Assembly: GCA_933228675.1 (NCBI GenBank) | Contig: OW121740.1 | Location: 130,541,799 to 130,605,798 of the forward strand | Origin: Stomorhina lunata | Lineage: Eukaryota > Arthropoda > Insecta > Diptera > Rhiniidae | Length of the DNA: 64,000 bases | Direction: 5' to 3' | Shown: piece by piece, positions 46,471 through 58,523 of the stretch | Numbering within the stretch: the first letter of the stretch is position 1 | Layout: every line of letters starts with the position of its first letter | Program-made: the position numbers and the translations under genes | Notes under the pieces: generated by a model | What the model saw: only the letters and a program-made list of their open reading frames with translations | What the model was told of the DNA's origin: nothing | Databases searched by the model: none

Positions 46471-47926
46471 TTTTTGAATTCAAAATTAAAATTCATGTTA
46501 TATATTATTTATTGGCATGACATGAATTTTCTTTAAAAAAAATTAGACTTTCTCGGTGTCTGCTGGACTACACTTCAGCCGCAAAGGGTTAAATATCGAT
46601 CAGTTAAAGAATTGGTTCCGTAGGTTATTCAGAGAATTTATTTTGTATTGTTGCAGTTTTAAATTTTCAACCTGAACACATAAAAGTATTCAAAATCAAT
46701 AAGACCGCAACAAAAGTTTACCGTTTCTGAATATTAAAAAGTTTCATTTTTTCCCCCTAAACTTTATGTCTTAATTTATTTAACATAATTTTCTTTTAAA
46801 GAAAGCTTCAGTAATTAACAATCATTTACACTTTCAAATGTCGAAAGTGTGTTTCAAATATTGTAGATTTATAAGAAACAAAACCAAACCGCAGGGTTTC
46901 ATAAAAATCCCAAAAATTCAAAGCGATGATTCAAATGTTTAAACTTTAAATTTATGATTTAAAAAAGATCTCAAACTCACATCTAAATAAAACCATTAAA
47001 TTTTTAATTTAAAGAAGATGAAAAGAAGCAACAAAAAACAATTCTCATTAAAATTAAAAAATTATATATAAAAATACAAAAGTAAACTAAAGAAATACTA
47101 GGAAATTGCTTGAAATTCTACTAAAAAAATGTGGTTAAATGGTCAATAAATTGTTTCAGTGTTCAAAGCAGCAGTAGAGCGGCTGCTAAAGCTGGCTAAA
47201 GCTTAAAGATAAGGTTTGAAATACTTAAATTTTTCTTCAGATATAAATCTCAAATACTTTTTAGTTTAGAATATTCAAAAGATAATGAAGCTCTTGTTAT
47301 TAAGTTTGGTTTATAACAAAAAAATTAAAAAGAACATAAATCAAGAAATATTTTATTTCTAGCCTAAAGGTGTAACTAAAGAGCTCAGTGAAATTTATAA
47401 TAATGAAAACAACTGTTAAAGTCAGAGCAATACATTCAAACAAAGTATTTTTAAGAAAATCTCAAATAAGAAACCAAAAACAAACAATCAAGGTCAATTA
47501 ACTGTTTAGCCATATTAAGCGGATTTCTTAATAGATCGAAGCAGTGAACTAATAGATAGTAGAACGAATTTTATTAAGAACAACAATTTGTTTTGTAATA
47601 AAACAACTTAATATCTTTTGGCCTTTTTTCGCTAATGGAATTAATGAAATTGTCAAAAAAATGTTTATCGTTTTAGGAAAACTCAAGTGTGGGAGGGTCT
47701 TTGAACTCAAACTCATGTGCAGCTTCAAAATGTTGGAGCCATTGATGTTATTTGTGTTTGAAACCAGACAAAGTTTAAAAAACTTTATTGATTTATCTTT
47801 TAATTGAAATATATTCTAGTATTTCCGGTTTTTTGTTATGTTAGTGGTAATAGTATAACATTAATTTTACTTAAAATGTTTTTGCTTTTAAATCAATTAA
47901 AATGTTTGAAAAAAAAATATATAAAA
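46471..47926. other. Unannotated stretch
   Basis: AT-rich, with no supported gene, RNA or repeat seen. Confidence 0.35.
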
Positions 47927-48130
47927 CAAGTAAGAAAGTGCTATAGTCGGTCAGGCCCTACCATACGATTCCTGTATAAAGACGAATATTTGCTAAATTT
48001 TGCCATCATACAAACATATTCTCAAAACTTCTACATTTAAGCTGTTTACGTCATTTGAAATTATATGAGAGCTAGGGTTAAATGTGTACCGATTATCTCA
48101 AAATTTGGCAAATTGCTTACAGTTTTTTTG
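47927..48130 (-). repeat. CCCTTCACC repeat, inverted 3'-end fragment
   Basis: It starts CAAGTAAGAAAGTGCTATAG then TCGGTCAGGCC, the reverse complement of the family 3' end. It extends through GTGTACCGATTATCTCAAAA before similarity is lost. Confidence 0.8.
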
Positions 48131-49526
48131 GTATTTTGCATGGACAATATAATTCGTATTTATTTTGTCTCGTAAATTAGATATAAAGCTTGGCTAACTA
48201 GCCATCGATATGCTTCAAGAAAAGGTTTCTTTGCCATTCTTCGGGTAGCGTTATAATTTTATTATTGTAGAACGTCTGGTATTAATCGGCGAAAAACTAA
48301 GCCAAATTGTTTTCGGATGCACTTTTATTTTTATTATAGAAATTTGAAGATGGCATTCACATGATGGAATACCATACTTCTTATTGACCTATTCAGACAG
48401 AATTTTTCCAATTGGTTAGACTAATCTGACCAGATTCTTACAGTAGATGGTAGCAAAACAGTTCGTAGTACTCGATTTTTCATCGATTACTTTTATCTGC
48501 TCTTTTGAAAAATGGGTTCTTTTTGTCATTATTTTCCAACATTTCCAGGATTTCTATTTGGTTAATGAAATTTCGTATAGTCAATTCATTCAGCCCGAAT
48601 ATCGAATTTTATTTGAATAGTCCAGCCAAAATTTCATAGCAGACGGTCTTGTCTCGTTTCCCACATATCTATTGGCTTAATCAAGAATCTTAAATTTGAT
48701 TGAGTTGTACACCCAAAATTTCATACCAGAAAATTCCCTGCCAATTCTCTATCACTCTTCGACTACATTGCCTATTTTCCATTTGTCATCGCCCTTTGTG
48801 TAGTTTTTGCAACGATTTCCGGATTTCTATTTGGTCATTCAAATTTTTTATAGTCAATTCATTTGGTACCGAATATCAAATTTTATTTATGTTAAACCCT
48901 TTTAAATGATTTTAAACCGTTTGGTGGCTGATGCCTAAAGCGATATCCTCAACACAACCTTTAACCTTTTAATAACTTACGCATGTAAAGATTCTTACCG
49001 TTAATGGTACACACTTCTCTGCAGGTTTTTAAATCATTGTCGCCTTTTTATAGTAAAAAAGTACCTTATGACCCAGTTTTCGAAAATTTTACTTGACTGT
49101 AACTTTGAACATAAATAATGCATAACAAACTGTCAATTCAAAAAATGTAGCGGCACATGTCAGCTTTCAAACGCTCTTAATTTTGGTACTAATTTATGAG
49201 TGGTTACCGACTTAGGGCCAATATATTAATTATCAATAAAAAAAAAAGTTTATTCTTATCTCTCTCAATTTGAGAGCGATAGAAAGCAAAATAAAACAAT
49301 TCACTACAACAATATATTGTAGCTGTGTTACACTGTTGCCAACTATTTCCCGAAAAATTTTGATTCAAATAAACTGAAAAATGTATGAAAAAAATGGTTT
49401 ATTTTTTAGAGTTTTTAATTTATATTTAAACTTCTATAATTTATTGTTGAAAATATGTAAAAAAAAATATATGTATTTAATTAACACAGAAAATATTTTG
49501 TAACTGATTGGAAACTTTTCTTGTAA
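48131..49526. other. Unannotated stretch
   Basis: No supported gene. A segment around 48560-48680 (GGATTTCTATTTGGTTAATG) resembles 48810-48880 (GGATTTCTATTTGGTCATTC), so a diverged ~250-bp direct repeat may be present. Confidence 0.35.
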
Positions 49527-50460
49527 GACATTTTAGTATAACAATAGAATCACTTCCTGAGTCGATTTAACGATGTCAGTCCGTCTGCAATTCTAAAGAT
49601 AATTTGATGAAATTTAGCACAGATATTTTTTTGGTAGTCGAATCAAACCTCACTAAATGAGAAGAAAATCTCTTAAATGCTCATAAATCCGAAGATAGTG
49701 AGAATTTTATGTTTATTTTCTGTATATCGAGCCCTTAGATTAAAATGATCGCAACCGACAGGAAAAATGTTGATCGTTAGCGACAAAAAATCTAAATTAA
49801 ACAAAAACGGGGAATGTTTTGGTGCATAACAAATTTGTTCCTTGTTAGTTTGGTACTTTCGACAAACTAATTAAATTTTTCCAAATGGTTTAGAAGTTAA
49901 GGTGCAAAGTATTGTATGTGAAGTTTTTTAGTTTTACTTCAATAATTTTTAAGCTACTGGGCGGATTGTGGCGCAATATGCGGAAATCGGCCAATGGATA
50001 GTTGTACTTTTATACCAATTTTTAAAAACATATGTATTTTTAGCACAGTGGCCTCTACACTAAGCCAAAGTTGAACCCCATTGTAGGTAAAACCTATTGA
50101 CCCGTATAGCTTTCGTAAATAGAAAACTATCAACAAGATTTTTACACATTTGAAAACTACTTAAGAAAGAAAGAAAGAAAATATGTTTACAGTGCAACGC
50201 TATCTCTAATAGTTCAAGAGATATTGAACAGAATGTCGCTTACGATTATTTAAATCTAAGGGCTCGATATGAAAAAACTAATCAAATGGGTGAATTTCTA
50301 GACAATCGGTCCATAATAGAAATAGCGTAAATATATAAGTTTTAGGAAAATCTTTGTATAATTACAAAATTTAGAAAATATTTGTCTTTATACACGAAAA
50401 AAACTCAATGGTGAAGGGTATCATATGGTTGGGTGATCGACTATAGCACTTTCTTGGTTG
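49527..50460 (+). repeat. CCCTTCACC repeat, degenerate copy carrying a nested element
   Basis: Family landmarks run from ACATTTTAGTATAACAATAG (near the normal 5' third) to GGTGAAGGGTATCATATGGT and ATCGACTATAGCACTTTCTT. The left terminus is missing. The body is interrupted at about 49726 and resumes at about 50272, around a TIR element. Confidence 0.75.
49726..50271. mobile_element. MITE-like element nested in the CCCTTCACC repeat
   Basis: Left terminus ATATCGAGCCCTTAGATTAA and right terminus AAATCTAAGGGCTCGATAT are inverted repeats that continue imperfectly for about 37 bp (ATCGCAACCGACA matching TGTCGCTTACGAT reversed). Length is about 546 bp and it is non-coding. The host repeat resumes on the far side, which supports insertion. 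The target duplication is short or ambiguous (TA or TAT). Confidence 0.75.
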
Positions 50461-50754
50461 TTTTTAATTTCAAGCCGTATCTACAAATATGTGTTAACAA
50501 TTAATAATAAAAGGTAGTAAATATCTACAATTCAGAATACTTTACCTTACTTATAACAACCTATTTCAAAGATTTACCTCTTCATTAAAAATCGCTTGAT
50601 TTCTCGCTAATAGCTAAATCAAGTTTGTTTAGCTAAACGTGAATAAAAATCGCTTGATTTGACGAGAAAAAGCTAAAATGGCAACAGTGCTGTGTTAACA
50701 GAATTTCTTTTCCTAACACACGTGGTAGCAAAGATAACAGTGACTGATTTAGAA

Positions 50755-52147
50755 CAAGGTTGGCCAACTGGAGAGCGGTTTTAAATGAGAGTGCTCATTC
50801 TTAAAATGAGAATGAGCATTGAGATTGTATTTGCTGCAGTGTTGCCACCAACCATATGTTAAATTACACATGGATAGTGCCAAAATTACACATGAAATTA
50901 GAAATTACACATGATTTTTTTTTTGGCCAAATAACATGTTTTGAACTTAATTTAATTCATTTTTTTTTTGTCAAAAATTAAAAAAAATGATTTGTAGTTT
51001 TTTAAATTAATGTTGATCTTTTTTTTATTTCATAATGCTTGAAAAGAAAACAGTTAATGTATACTATTTCAAATCGATTTCAAAAAATGAAATACATAAC
51101 GACTATATTGAAAATCTTCCACTTTTTGTTTAACATTTTTGTGTAGGTTCAAAAATTGGTCCACCATTAATAAATTTTTGCAAAGTATGAAACAATCTAT
51201 CTCCAAGGAATTCATTAAATCAAAAACTTGTTAAATCAAAAAGTTTGCAAATCGACATTGAAGAATGAAAATCTTTTTGTTAAACATATATGTCACCTTC
51301 TCCGAGAAAACGGACCTAGCGTATGGAAATAAAGTTTTGAGAAAAACTAAAAAAAATAAATTTTAATGTTATTTTCATTTTTATCGTTTTGTTTGTTTTT
51401 ATGGCAAATACATTTTTATCGGAAATCTAACTGATTTCATCTTATTCTAAACCCTTTTAGGTACCAGAATCCACTGCTAACTCTAAACCCATTTTTTGAC
51501 ACACTAGGTTCCTTTTATCGGAAAAGGTCACATATAATGATTGAAAAGTTTGGGCAATTTTGTGATCAACAATATCCGCAATTGAATAAATATCGTCACT
51601 TAAATTAAATATTGTTTTAATTTAACGAATATAAAATTCTCGAAAATCATGAAGTATAATTTTTTCCCCGAATTAGAGATTGTGGTCAAAGATTCATGAG
51701 CAGCAATATCAATATATCATTTTCTTTAATAAACATATATATTTTAATCTGAATGGTTGATTTCCCATAATCTCTGGGATTTTAAAACATACATTTTTAT
51801 GTAGTTAGAATAAAAAGTTTGCATTATATGCACTATTTCGATTTCGAATGGGACGCACATAATTTTATTTTTTAAATTGCTAAAGTTTTGTGAACTGTTA
51901 GTACTCAAAAATGACAAAAATTGAAATTACACATGCAGCCAATTACACATCGGCTACACATGAAAATAAAAATTACACATGATATGTGTAATTACACCTA
52001 AAGTGGCAACACTGATTTGCTGTATGTCTTGTTATTGTACTATGCATTGTTGTTTGTGTTTTTTTTTTAAGTACGAATAAAGAAGAGTTTTCTTGCTTAA
52101 TGTAAATTGATGTTATTTCCCTGCTACGCAAATAATGGCCAACCTTG
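50755..52147. mobile_element. Small TIR element (same family as 11661-11855), interrupted by a hAT-like insertion
   Basis: It begins CAAGGTTGGCCAACTGGAGA and ends GGCCAACCTTG, with flanks ATTTAGAA and ATTTATAT (6 of 8 matching) as a decayed target duplication. Removal of 50837-52014 plus one target copy leaves about 207 bp, collinear with the copy at 11661-11855. Confidence 0.85.
50837..52014. mobile_element. Non-autonomous hAT-like element, 1,178 bp
   Basis: The ends CAGTGTTGCCAC and GTGGCAACACTG are perfect 12-bp inverted repeats, flanked by identical 8-bp direct repeats ATTTGCTG (50829-50836 and 52015-52022). Both hAT-style CA..TG ends and an 8-bp duplication are present. Subterminal regions carry many AATTACACATG motifs on both sides, probable transposase-binding sites. 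No transposase frame remains. Confidence 0.9.
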
Positions 52148-52193
52148 ATTTATATAATTAAATAGATACATTTTTATGAGAAATTTTTGTATA

Positions 52194-53488
52194 AAGAGTG
52201 CTCTAAATAAAATTTGTAGTTGGATTTTCTTAAATAAAAATCAAACCTTTTAATATAAAAACTCTACAAAATACGCAAATATAATGACATATTATACAAA
52301 ATCATTTAGCATTAAAATGTTTACTTAGTACTCGGGTTTTGCAAAATTATCGACTTTTTTCGGAAACCCTCCCATTAAAGATTTTACAGTTGCTTCTGAT
52401 ACCTTTTTGGAGCATGTGTTCCACCTGCGCTTAAAATCGGACATGTTCTTGGAAATCTTTCCTGTGTTCTTTAATTCCTTTTTTACCAGAGCCCAATACC
52501 TTTCCACAGGCCGAAGTTCTGGACAGTTAGGTGGATTTGCCTCTCGTGGTACAAAAATGACATTATTCTTTGAGTACCACTCAAGTGCCTTTTTTCCATA
52601 ATGGCATGATGCCAAATCGGGCCAAAAAATGTAGTCACTCTGTGCTATCTTAAAAAGGGTAACAACCGTTTTTGTAGGCACTCCTTTATATAAATTTCTG
52701 TGTTTATTGTGCCAGATGCCACAAATACTTTACTTCTTTTGCCACAACTGCAAATAGCTTGCCACACGAGAAACTTTTTAGGGAATTTTGTTTGTTTTTT
52801 TGTGCGAAACTCTTGCCGAACATTGCCCCGTTTATCAGCAACATAAAAATCTTGACCAGGAAGTTGAGAAAAGTCTGCCAGTACGTATGTTTCATCATCC
52901 ATCACACAACAGGTGTATTTTTTTATAAAATCAGACTTCAATTTTTTCGCTCGTTTTTTTGCTTCTAAGTTCATTATAGCATTGCGATCTGTAACCTTTT
53001 GGACTTTGTATGTCTTCAGTCCAGCATAAGCTTTGACTCTATGTGCAAAATTCGTAGAACATTTCACCGTACGAGCTGCTTTTCTTAAAGAAGTGTTAGG
53101 CGCTCTTCGAAAGAGTCGCTCGACTTCTTTTGCCTTACCAATATCTGTAGGACCTTTTTTCCTCCCTGATCCAGTTTTTCTTTCAATGCTCAGGTTTTCC
53201 TTATACCGTCTGATGGCATTAGAAACCGTTCGAGGGTCAACTTTCAAATTTTTAGCTATTTTTTTAAAAGTCCATGACGGATTTTTTTAAAAGGTTTTAA
53301 TTATATTTTCACGAACTTTTTTTTCGCAGTCCATTTTAATGAAATAACTATTGAAAATTAATAATTTCTAAAATAATAGTATATGACATATCTATAGAAA
53401 CTAACTTGATCAAAAAATAAATTATTTCTTGCACTATGGATAAATTTTGTCTAAAATAGTAAATGCATATTTTTTTTAGAACACTCTT
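52194..53488 (-). mobile_element. Mariner-type transposon (DD37E-like), full length, 1,295 bp
   Basis: Inverted termini AAGAGTGCTCTAAA (52194) and TTTAGAACACTCTT (ending 53488) are flanked by TA on both sides (52192-52193 and 53489-53490), the Tc1/mariner target duplication. The length is normal for mariners. It encodes a broken transposase on the minus strand. A second copy of the left end starts at 63925. Confidence 0.92.
52325..53334 (-). pseudogene. Transposase of the DD37E-like mariner, disrupted
   Basis: From ATG 53334-53332 the frame encodes an N-terminal helix-turn-helix region (TFKKIAKNLKVDPRTVSNAI), a basic SGRKKG linker, then catalytic motif MDDETYV, LVWQAICSCG and IYIKECLQKRLLP. 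After a frame change come FWPDLASCHYGKKALEWY and PNCPELRPVERYW. Counting from the Asp of PDLAS to the Glu of PVERYW gives 37 intervening residues, as in the ITmD37E group. Defects are an in-frame TAA at codon 16 and a one-base frame shift in the T-run near 52660. The stop is at 52325-52327. Confidence 0.88.
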
Positions 53489-53490
53489 TA

Positions 53491-54309
53491 TCTAAAATTT
53501 TGAGGAATCAAACAAATTTGTGCTTCCGTCCCTGCTTTTAATAAATTACTAATTTATTTATGTGTTTAAACCTTAACGACCTAATGAATATAACATTTTT
53601 TAATTTTTTTTTGTTAGCGAATTCTCATAATTTCTTTTTTTTAACATAAACGAAAAACTTTTTATTACATTTTTTGCCATAATCATTGACGGAAATATTA
53701 TTAATTCTTTTCATAACCATTATTTTTTGTGTGTAAAAATATTACATTATTTATTTATCTTTTTTCTTCAATCAAATTGAATACTTTTGCTTTAATAACT
53801 CAAACATTTTTTGTCGATATTTCTATTTGTATGCATAAATTTAAGTTTTTGTACATTTCCTGAATAATTAATCAAATTCAAATTAAACTTAATAAACATA
53901 AATATATTAAAATTTTATGATTGCATTATAACTCCTCCAAAAAAAACCTAAATACATGCTAAATTATTTATAATAATATTTAAGGTATTTAAGTTTGTGT
54001 AAATTAAATTTTTTTATTGTTACTCAACACCCTGTAATTGTGGAAATAATTATTTGCTAGTAAATTTTGAATTGAAAAACAACCTTAATATGCTGAGTTT
54101 AAAAAATTACTTACTTACATAGTATTTTTTACTAAAATATACAATAATCCTCAATGTTCAAAAGTTTGCCTTAACAAAAAATTTAATTCAATATTTACAA
54201 TTTTTATAACTTAAGCATATTTTTGTTTTAATTCAGTTATTTTTGACCAGACTTTCTCCTTATCAATTATGTTGCAAATGTTTTTACATATGGAATTTTT
54301 TTGGTTATA
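53491..54309. other. Unannotated stretch
   Basis: Very AT-rich, with no supported gene or repeat. Confidence 0.35.
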
Positions 54310-55853
54310 TTTAATTTAGTATTTATTTTGTAGGCTTTGAAGGCAGGAAATAACATTATAATTAAAAATTTATTAGGTTTAATTTTTTTATACCCTTCAC
54401 CACCATAGTTGGAAAGGGTATTATAAGTTTTTGCTGATGTTTGTAACGCATAGAAATATTTGTCTTAGACCCACCTTTTAGTATACCAATAGACTTAGAA
54501 TCACTTTCTGAGTCGATTTAGCGATGTCCGTCCGTCCGTCTGGCTGGCTGGCTGGACCCCCATGTAAACCTTGTAATCAAACTACAGGTCGCAATTCTAA
54601 AGATAATTTGATGAAATTTGGCACAGATAATTTTTTTGATAATGGGACCATGGCTATTGAAATTGGTCAAAATCGGTTCATTATTTATGGTACCTCCTAT
54701 AGGTCCCACTTCCCGGAATTGCTATATTGGCCACAAATATCAATATATTTTTTCATGAAATTTAAAACAGATACTGCTTATGTAAACTTAAATCACTGTA
54801 CCAAATTTCGTTGAAATCGGTCCACATTTGACCATAGCTCCCATACAAACTCTTCTTCAAAAACGCACTAAATGAGACAAAAAATCACTAAAACGCTCGT
54901 AAATCTAAAGATAATGAAAATTTTGAGTTTATTTTTTGCATACATAATTTTTGTAACAACTGTAATCAATTTGCCAAATTTCAAAATAATCGGTCCACAT
55001 TTGACCCTAGCTCTCATATAAGTCCAAATGACGGAAACAGGTTGAATATATACGTTTTGAGAAAATGTTTGTATGATGGCAAAATTTAGCAAATATTTGT
55101 CTTTATACAGGAAAAATAACACCTTTGACCTTAGTGGTGAAGGATATCGTATGGTCGGCTTGACCGACTATAGCGCTTTCTTACTTGTTTTATATTAAGT
55201 TAAATTTTTGATGAGGCAAAATTGTTATTACAAAGTTTCATGTTCCCAGACCTGCATTAAATATGTCGCGTGTTTAACTTAAAATTAACTTCTCTTGTAT
55301 CGAGAGTCTTTTCATATCTGTATTTTCTCTTGTTCTCCATTGATCATAGTTTGATTCCATTATAATAACAAATTATAATTTGTTTACACCTGATCATAGT
55401 TTGATTATACTCATATATAATATGATTGTACATAATATGATTAATTTTACTGGCATTTTACTTTATTACATTTAATTTAAAGCATTTATTTTGTAGGCTT
55501 TGAAGGCAGGAAATAACAATTTAATTAAAAATTTATTAGGTTTAAACTTTTTTTATATTAAGTTAAATTTTTGATGAGACAAAATTGTTATTACAAAGTT
55601 TCATGTTCCCAGACCTGCATTAAATATGTCGTGTGTTTAACTTAAAATTAACTTTAAGCTTAACTTCTTTTATATCAAGAGTCTTTTCATATCTATATTT
55701 TCTCTTGTTCTCCATTGATCATAGTTACATTCCATTATAATAACAAATTATAATTTGTTTACACCTGATCATAGTTTAATTATACTCAAATATAATATGA
55801 TTATACATAATATGATTAATTTTACTGACATTTTACTTTATTACATTTAATTT
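54310..55853. repeat. Tandem duplication: filled first copy and empty second copy
   Basis: Copy 1 (about 54310-55472) and copy 2 (about 55473-55853) share GTAGGCTTTGAAGGCAGGAA, ATATTAAGTTAAATTTTTGA, CATGTTCCCAGACCTGCATT and ACACCTGATCATAGTTT in order. Copy 1 contains a complete CCCTTCACC repeat between its seven-T run and ATATTAAG; copy 2 has the uninterrupted site at 55548-55562. Confidence 0.9.
54389..55187 (+). repeat. CCCTTCACC repeat, full-length copy inserted in duplicated DNA
   Basis: It begins TATACCCTTCACCACCATAG and ends GGTCGGCTTGACCGACTATA then GCGCTTTCTTACTTG. Comparison with the empty site shows a T-run on the left and four extra T after the terminal G, so the element either creates a TTTT duplication or carries terminal T residues. 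No coding capacity is seen. Confidence 0.9.
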
Positions 55854-58263
55854 AAAAATTGTTTTCACATGATCATAATCTGATCCCATTATCTCATAAT
55901 TTTAATTGGTAACACCCAAGTTTGGTTGCATCTTATCGTAATATGCTCTTAGCAATCATAATGTGAACTTATTTAATTTTTCATAGAGACTTTTATAGGT
56001 GAAGGTTTTGTGCTTCAGTTCTTAAATATATATAAAAATATTGATCTTACCCGTCCCCCCCTTTGACGTCGATTTTCTGAGCCGATTAACCGATATCGGT
56101 CTTTCTATAATAATCAAAGTGAAGTTCGACTTCTTAAATATATTGGTTAAAATTGCCTATTATTATCTCAAATATGACATATTAGGGTGCACCATATTTG
56201 AAACAAAATGTAACATATCATCTTAACTCTCCCCATTATTGTTTTACTAAAAGCTCTTTAATATAATTTATGCACTTGCATACATTGATTTGTCGTATGG
56301 TCGTTTTGAAAAGTCCCATTAAAAAGAGAGTATATCGCTTTTACGCTAATTCGGAAACAACTAATAGAGACGATTATCCAATGATTTTTCATTGGTTTTT
56401 AATGTTCTTTAATTACTTACTTAAATGACCTATATTTACAACCCGTTAAGGTCAAAGGCCGAGCATATTTTAGAATTCCATGCACTTCGATCTTGTGCGC
56501 ATATTCTCCAATTTTGTAGGCCAAGCTTTGAAAGACTTTCCTATCTTTTCATCGAAGTTTCGGATATCCTCTTCTAACAAAAACGGCCCCCGTTTTTATT
56601 CTAATTTTAGCTTTTTCGTAGTAATTGTTTTTTCCAGGAGTAGAATAATAGCCCGACATCCTAAGCCATATTTTTATAGTTCTTATGCGAAAACTCGCGG
56701 CACATGCATCCCGGGTAATACCACGATTAGATCGGTGCACAGTTGAGATTAGGGATAAATAAGATAAGTCTGGGCTTACCAAGTCAAAACCAATCAGAAC
56801 CGTTGCTTGGTATCTAACATACCCTACATCACATATTTGCCACTTTCATTTTACATTTGACAAAAAAAAATGTATGGAGTGCAATATCGTTATATTATAG
56901 AGTATTTGCTTCTGCATCAGGTGAAGTCATTTCGCATCCGCCCGCAAACTGTAAAAAGTATTTGTATGGGGAATAATGGAAGTATTTTTGGGTTTGTCAA
57001 AATTGTAAATAATAAGAATTTAATTATTAAAAAAAAAGTTATGGAATATAAAAAATAACTAAATTAGCTTTATTATAAGGCATTAAAATAGAAAATTCAT
57101 CAAGTAGTTTTGGAGTTATTGTGATTCTTCCCCGAAAATTCTTGTCCTTGATAATATGTCTAAGAATATGTAGCAAAAAAATTTACTTAAGAATAAAGAA
57201 ATTTTAAAATAAGACATGATTTACAATTCTAAAGCCTAATGCAATCTAATTAAAATTGTTTATGAAATGGTTTTTCTTCTTACTTAGAACATTTATGATG
57301 GGAGTTAAGGTAAAATTTCTTATTATTATAAAATAAGGTGCACCCTAATGACATATTGCAGACCACAAGTTGATACATTAATGGTTTATTGCATTAAGAT
57401 TCAAATTCGGATTTATTTGGTTCAATGGACTTTTTTATACCTTAACTTACTTTACATTTTTAACATATTTTGTAAATGACCTCTTTGACATTTGTTAAAT
57501 TTTGTTTTCCTATTTGAAAAAAAAAATGTATTGTCATAAAAGCAGTACGAAATTAAGACTTCAACCATTAAAAGATTCTTTGAATTTAAGTTAATTTTTT
57601 ACAATGATCGTTTTGTTATAAAAGGGCCTTTGTCTTCTTTGGTTTTGCTAAAAATTAGGCCCACATTTTCTAATGAAGTACTTAATTTGTATTATATTTT
57701 TAAATAAATGTTACATTTATTTGAATAATTCGATTTTTTAATTAAAGTTGATATAACCAAAAAGTGACAAGGGACCTTTTATGTGTTATCATTCGATTTC
57801 ATCTGTTCATTCTGTTTTTATTAAATTAACCTTTTGACACTCCAGCAATCGTAAACGATGAAAAATGTCTAAGAAATTATTAATTTATAAAACACAGCGA
57901 AAATTCAAATAACTTCATATGCGAAAAAGTATTACAATAAAAAAAATATATTTTAGTTTATGGTATAGATTTTTTTATACCCTACAGTTAAGTAATATAA
58001 TTGTTCAATTCATTTTTTCGTTTTTCTTTTGATTGTATATGGGCAGATAAATGGATAAAATTTAACTGAAATTTTTATTTAGTCAAAATCGTATTAAACT
58101 TTTGGATAACTCTCATATGACATTTGAAATTGAGTTTTGGGTACTTTGGGTCTTCTACATGGGTCTCTAATTCCTAATATTGAAAGAAACTGGAAAACCA
58201 CTAAATCGCTCATATATCAAAAAAAAAAAAAAAAACAATGGATTAGCGAATAGGGCTATATTT
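55854..58263. other. Unannotated stretch
   Basis: No supported gene. Around 56040-56110, CCCGTCCCCCCCTTTGACGT and GAGCCGATTAACCGATATCG resemble a diverged member of the dispersed repeat class. Frames at 56480-56746 and 56549-56782 overlap on opposite strands, without recognisable motifs. Confidence 0.35.
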
Positions 58264-58499
58264 CTGTGTCTGGGCGCTAAAAGGGCCAATGTCAACAAAA
58301 TAGTTTTGAGAAAATTTGATTAAAAGTTTTTATTTTTCATATAAATTCATAGTAGCATTGCCCAGAAAACCCCTTATAAACTTGTTCTGAGTTAAAGTTG
58401 TTAGGGCCAAATAAAAGAGGTTAAAAAAGGGGATCTAATGCAATGATTAACTCAAAACAGCAAAAAATTGACATTGGCCCTTTAAGCACCAAGCCACAG
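58264..58499. mobile_element. Probable MITE with 32-bp inverted repeats
   Basis: Left CTGTGTCTGGGCGCTAAAAG then GGCCAATGTCAA (58264-58295) is an imperfect inverted copy of right 58468-58499 (TTGACATTGGCCCTTTAAGC then ACCAAGCCACAG). The total is 236 bp and non-coding. The target duplication is unclear, so the class is open. Confidence 0.6.
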
Positions 58500-58523
58500 A
58501 TTTAATATCGGTTGTTTTTTATT

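Noticed and set aside
52407..53290. Plus-strand frames in the mariner region
   Set aside because: They are shadows of the minus-strand transposase, which carries the catalytic motifs.
56480..56782. Overlapping opposite-strand frames near a possible retroelement remnant
   Set aside because: No reverse transcriptase, protease or integrase motif could be seen, and both strands are open to similar extents.
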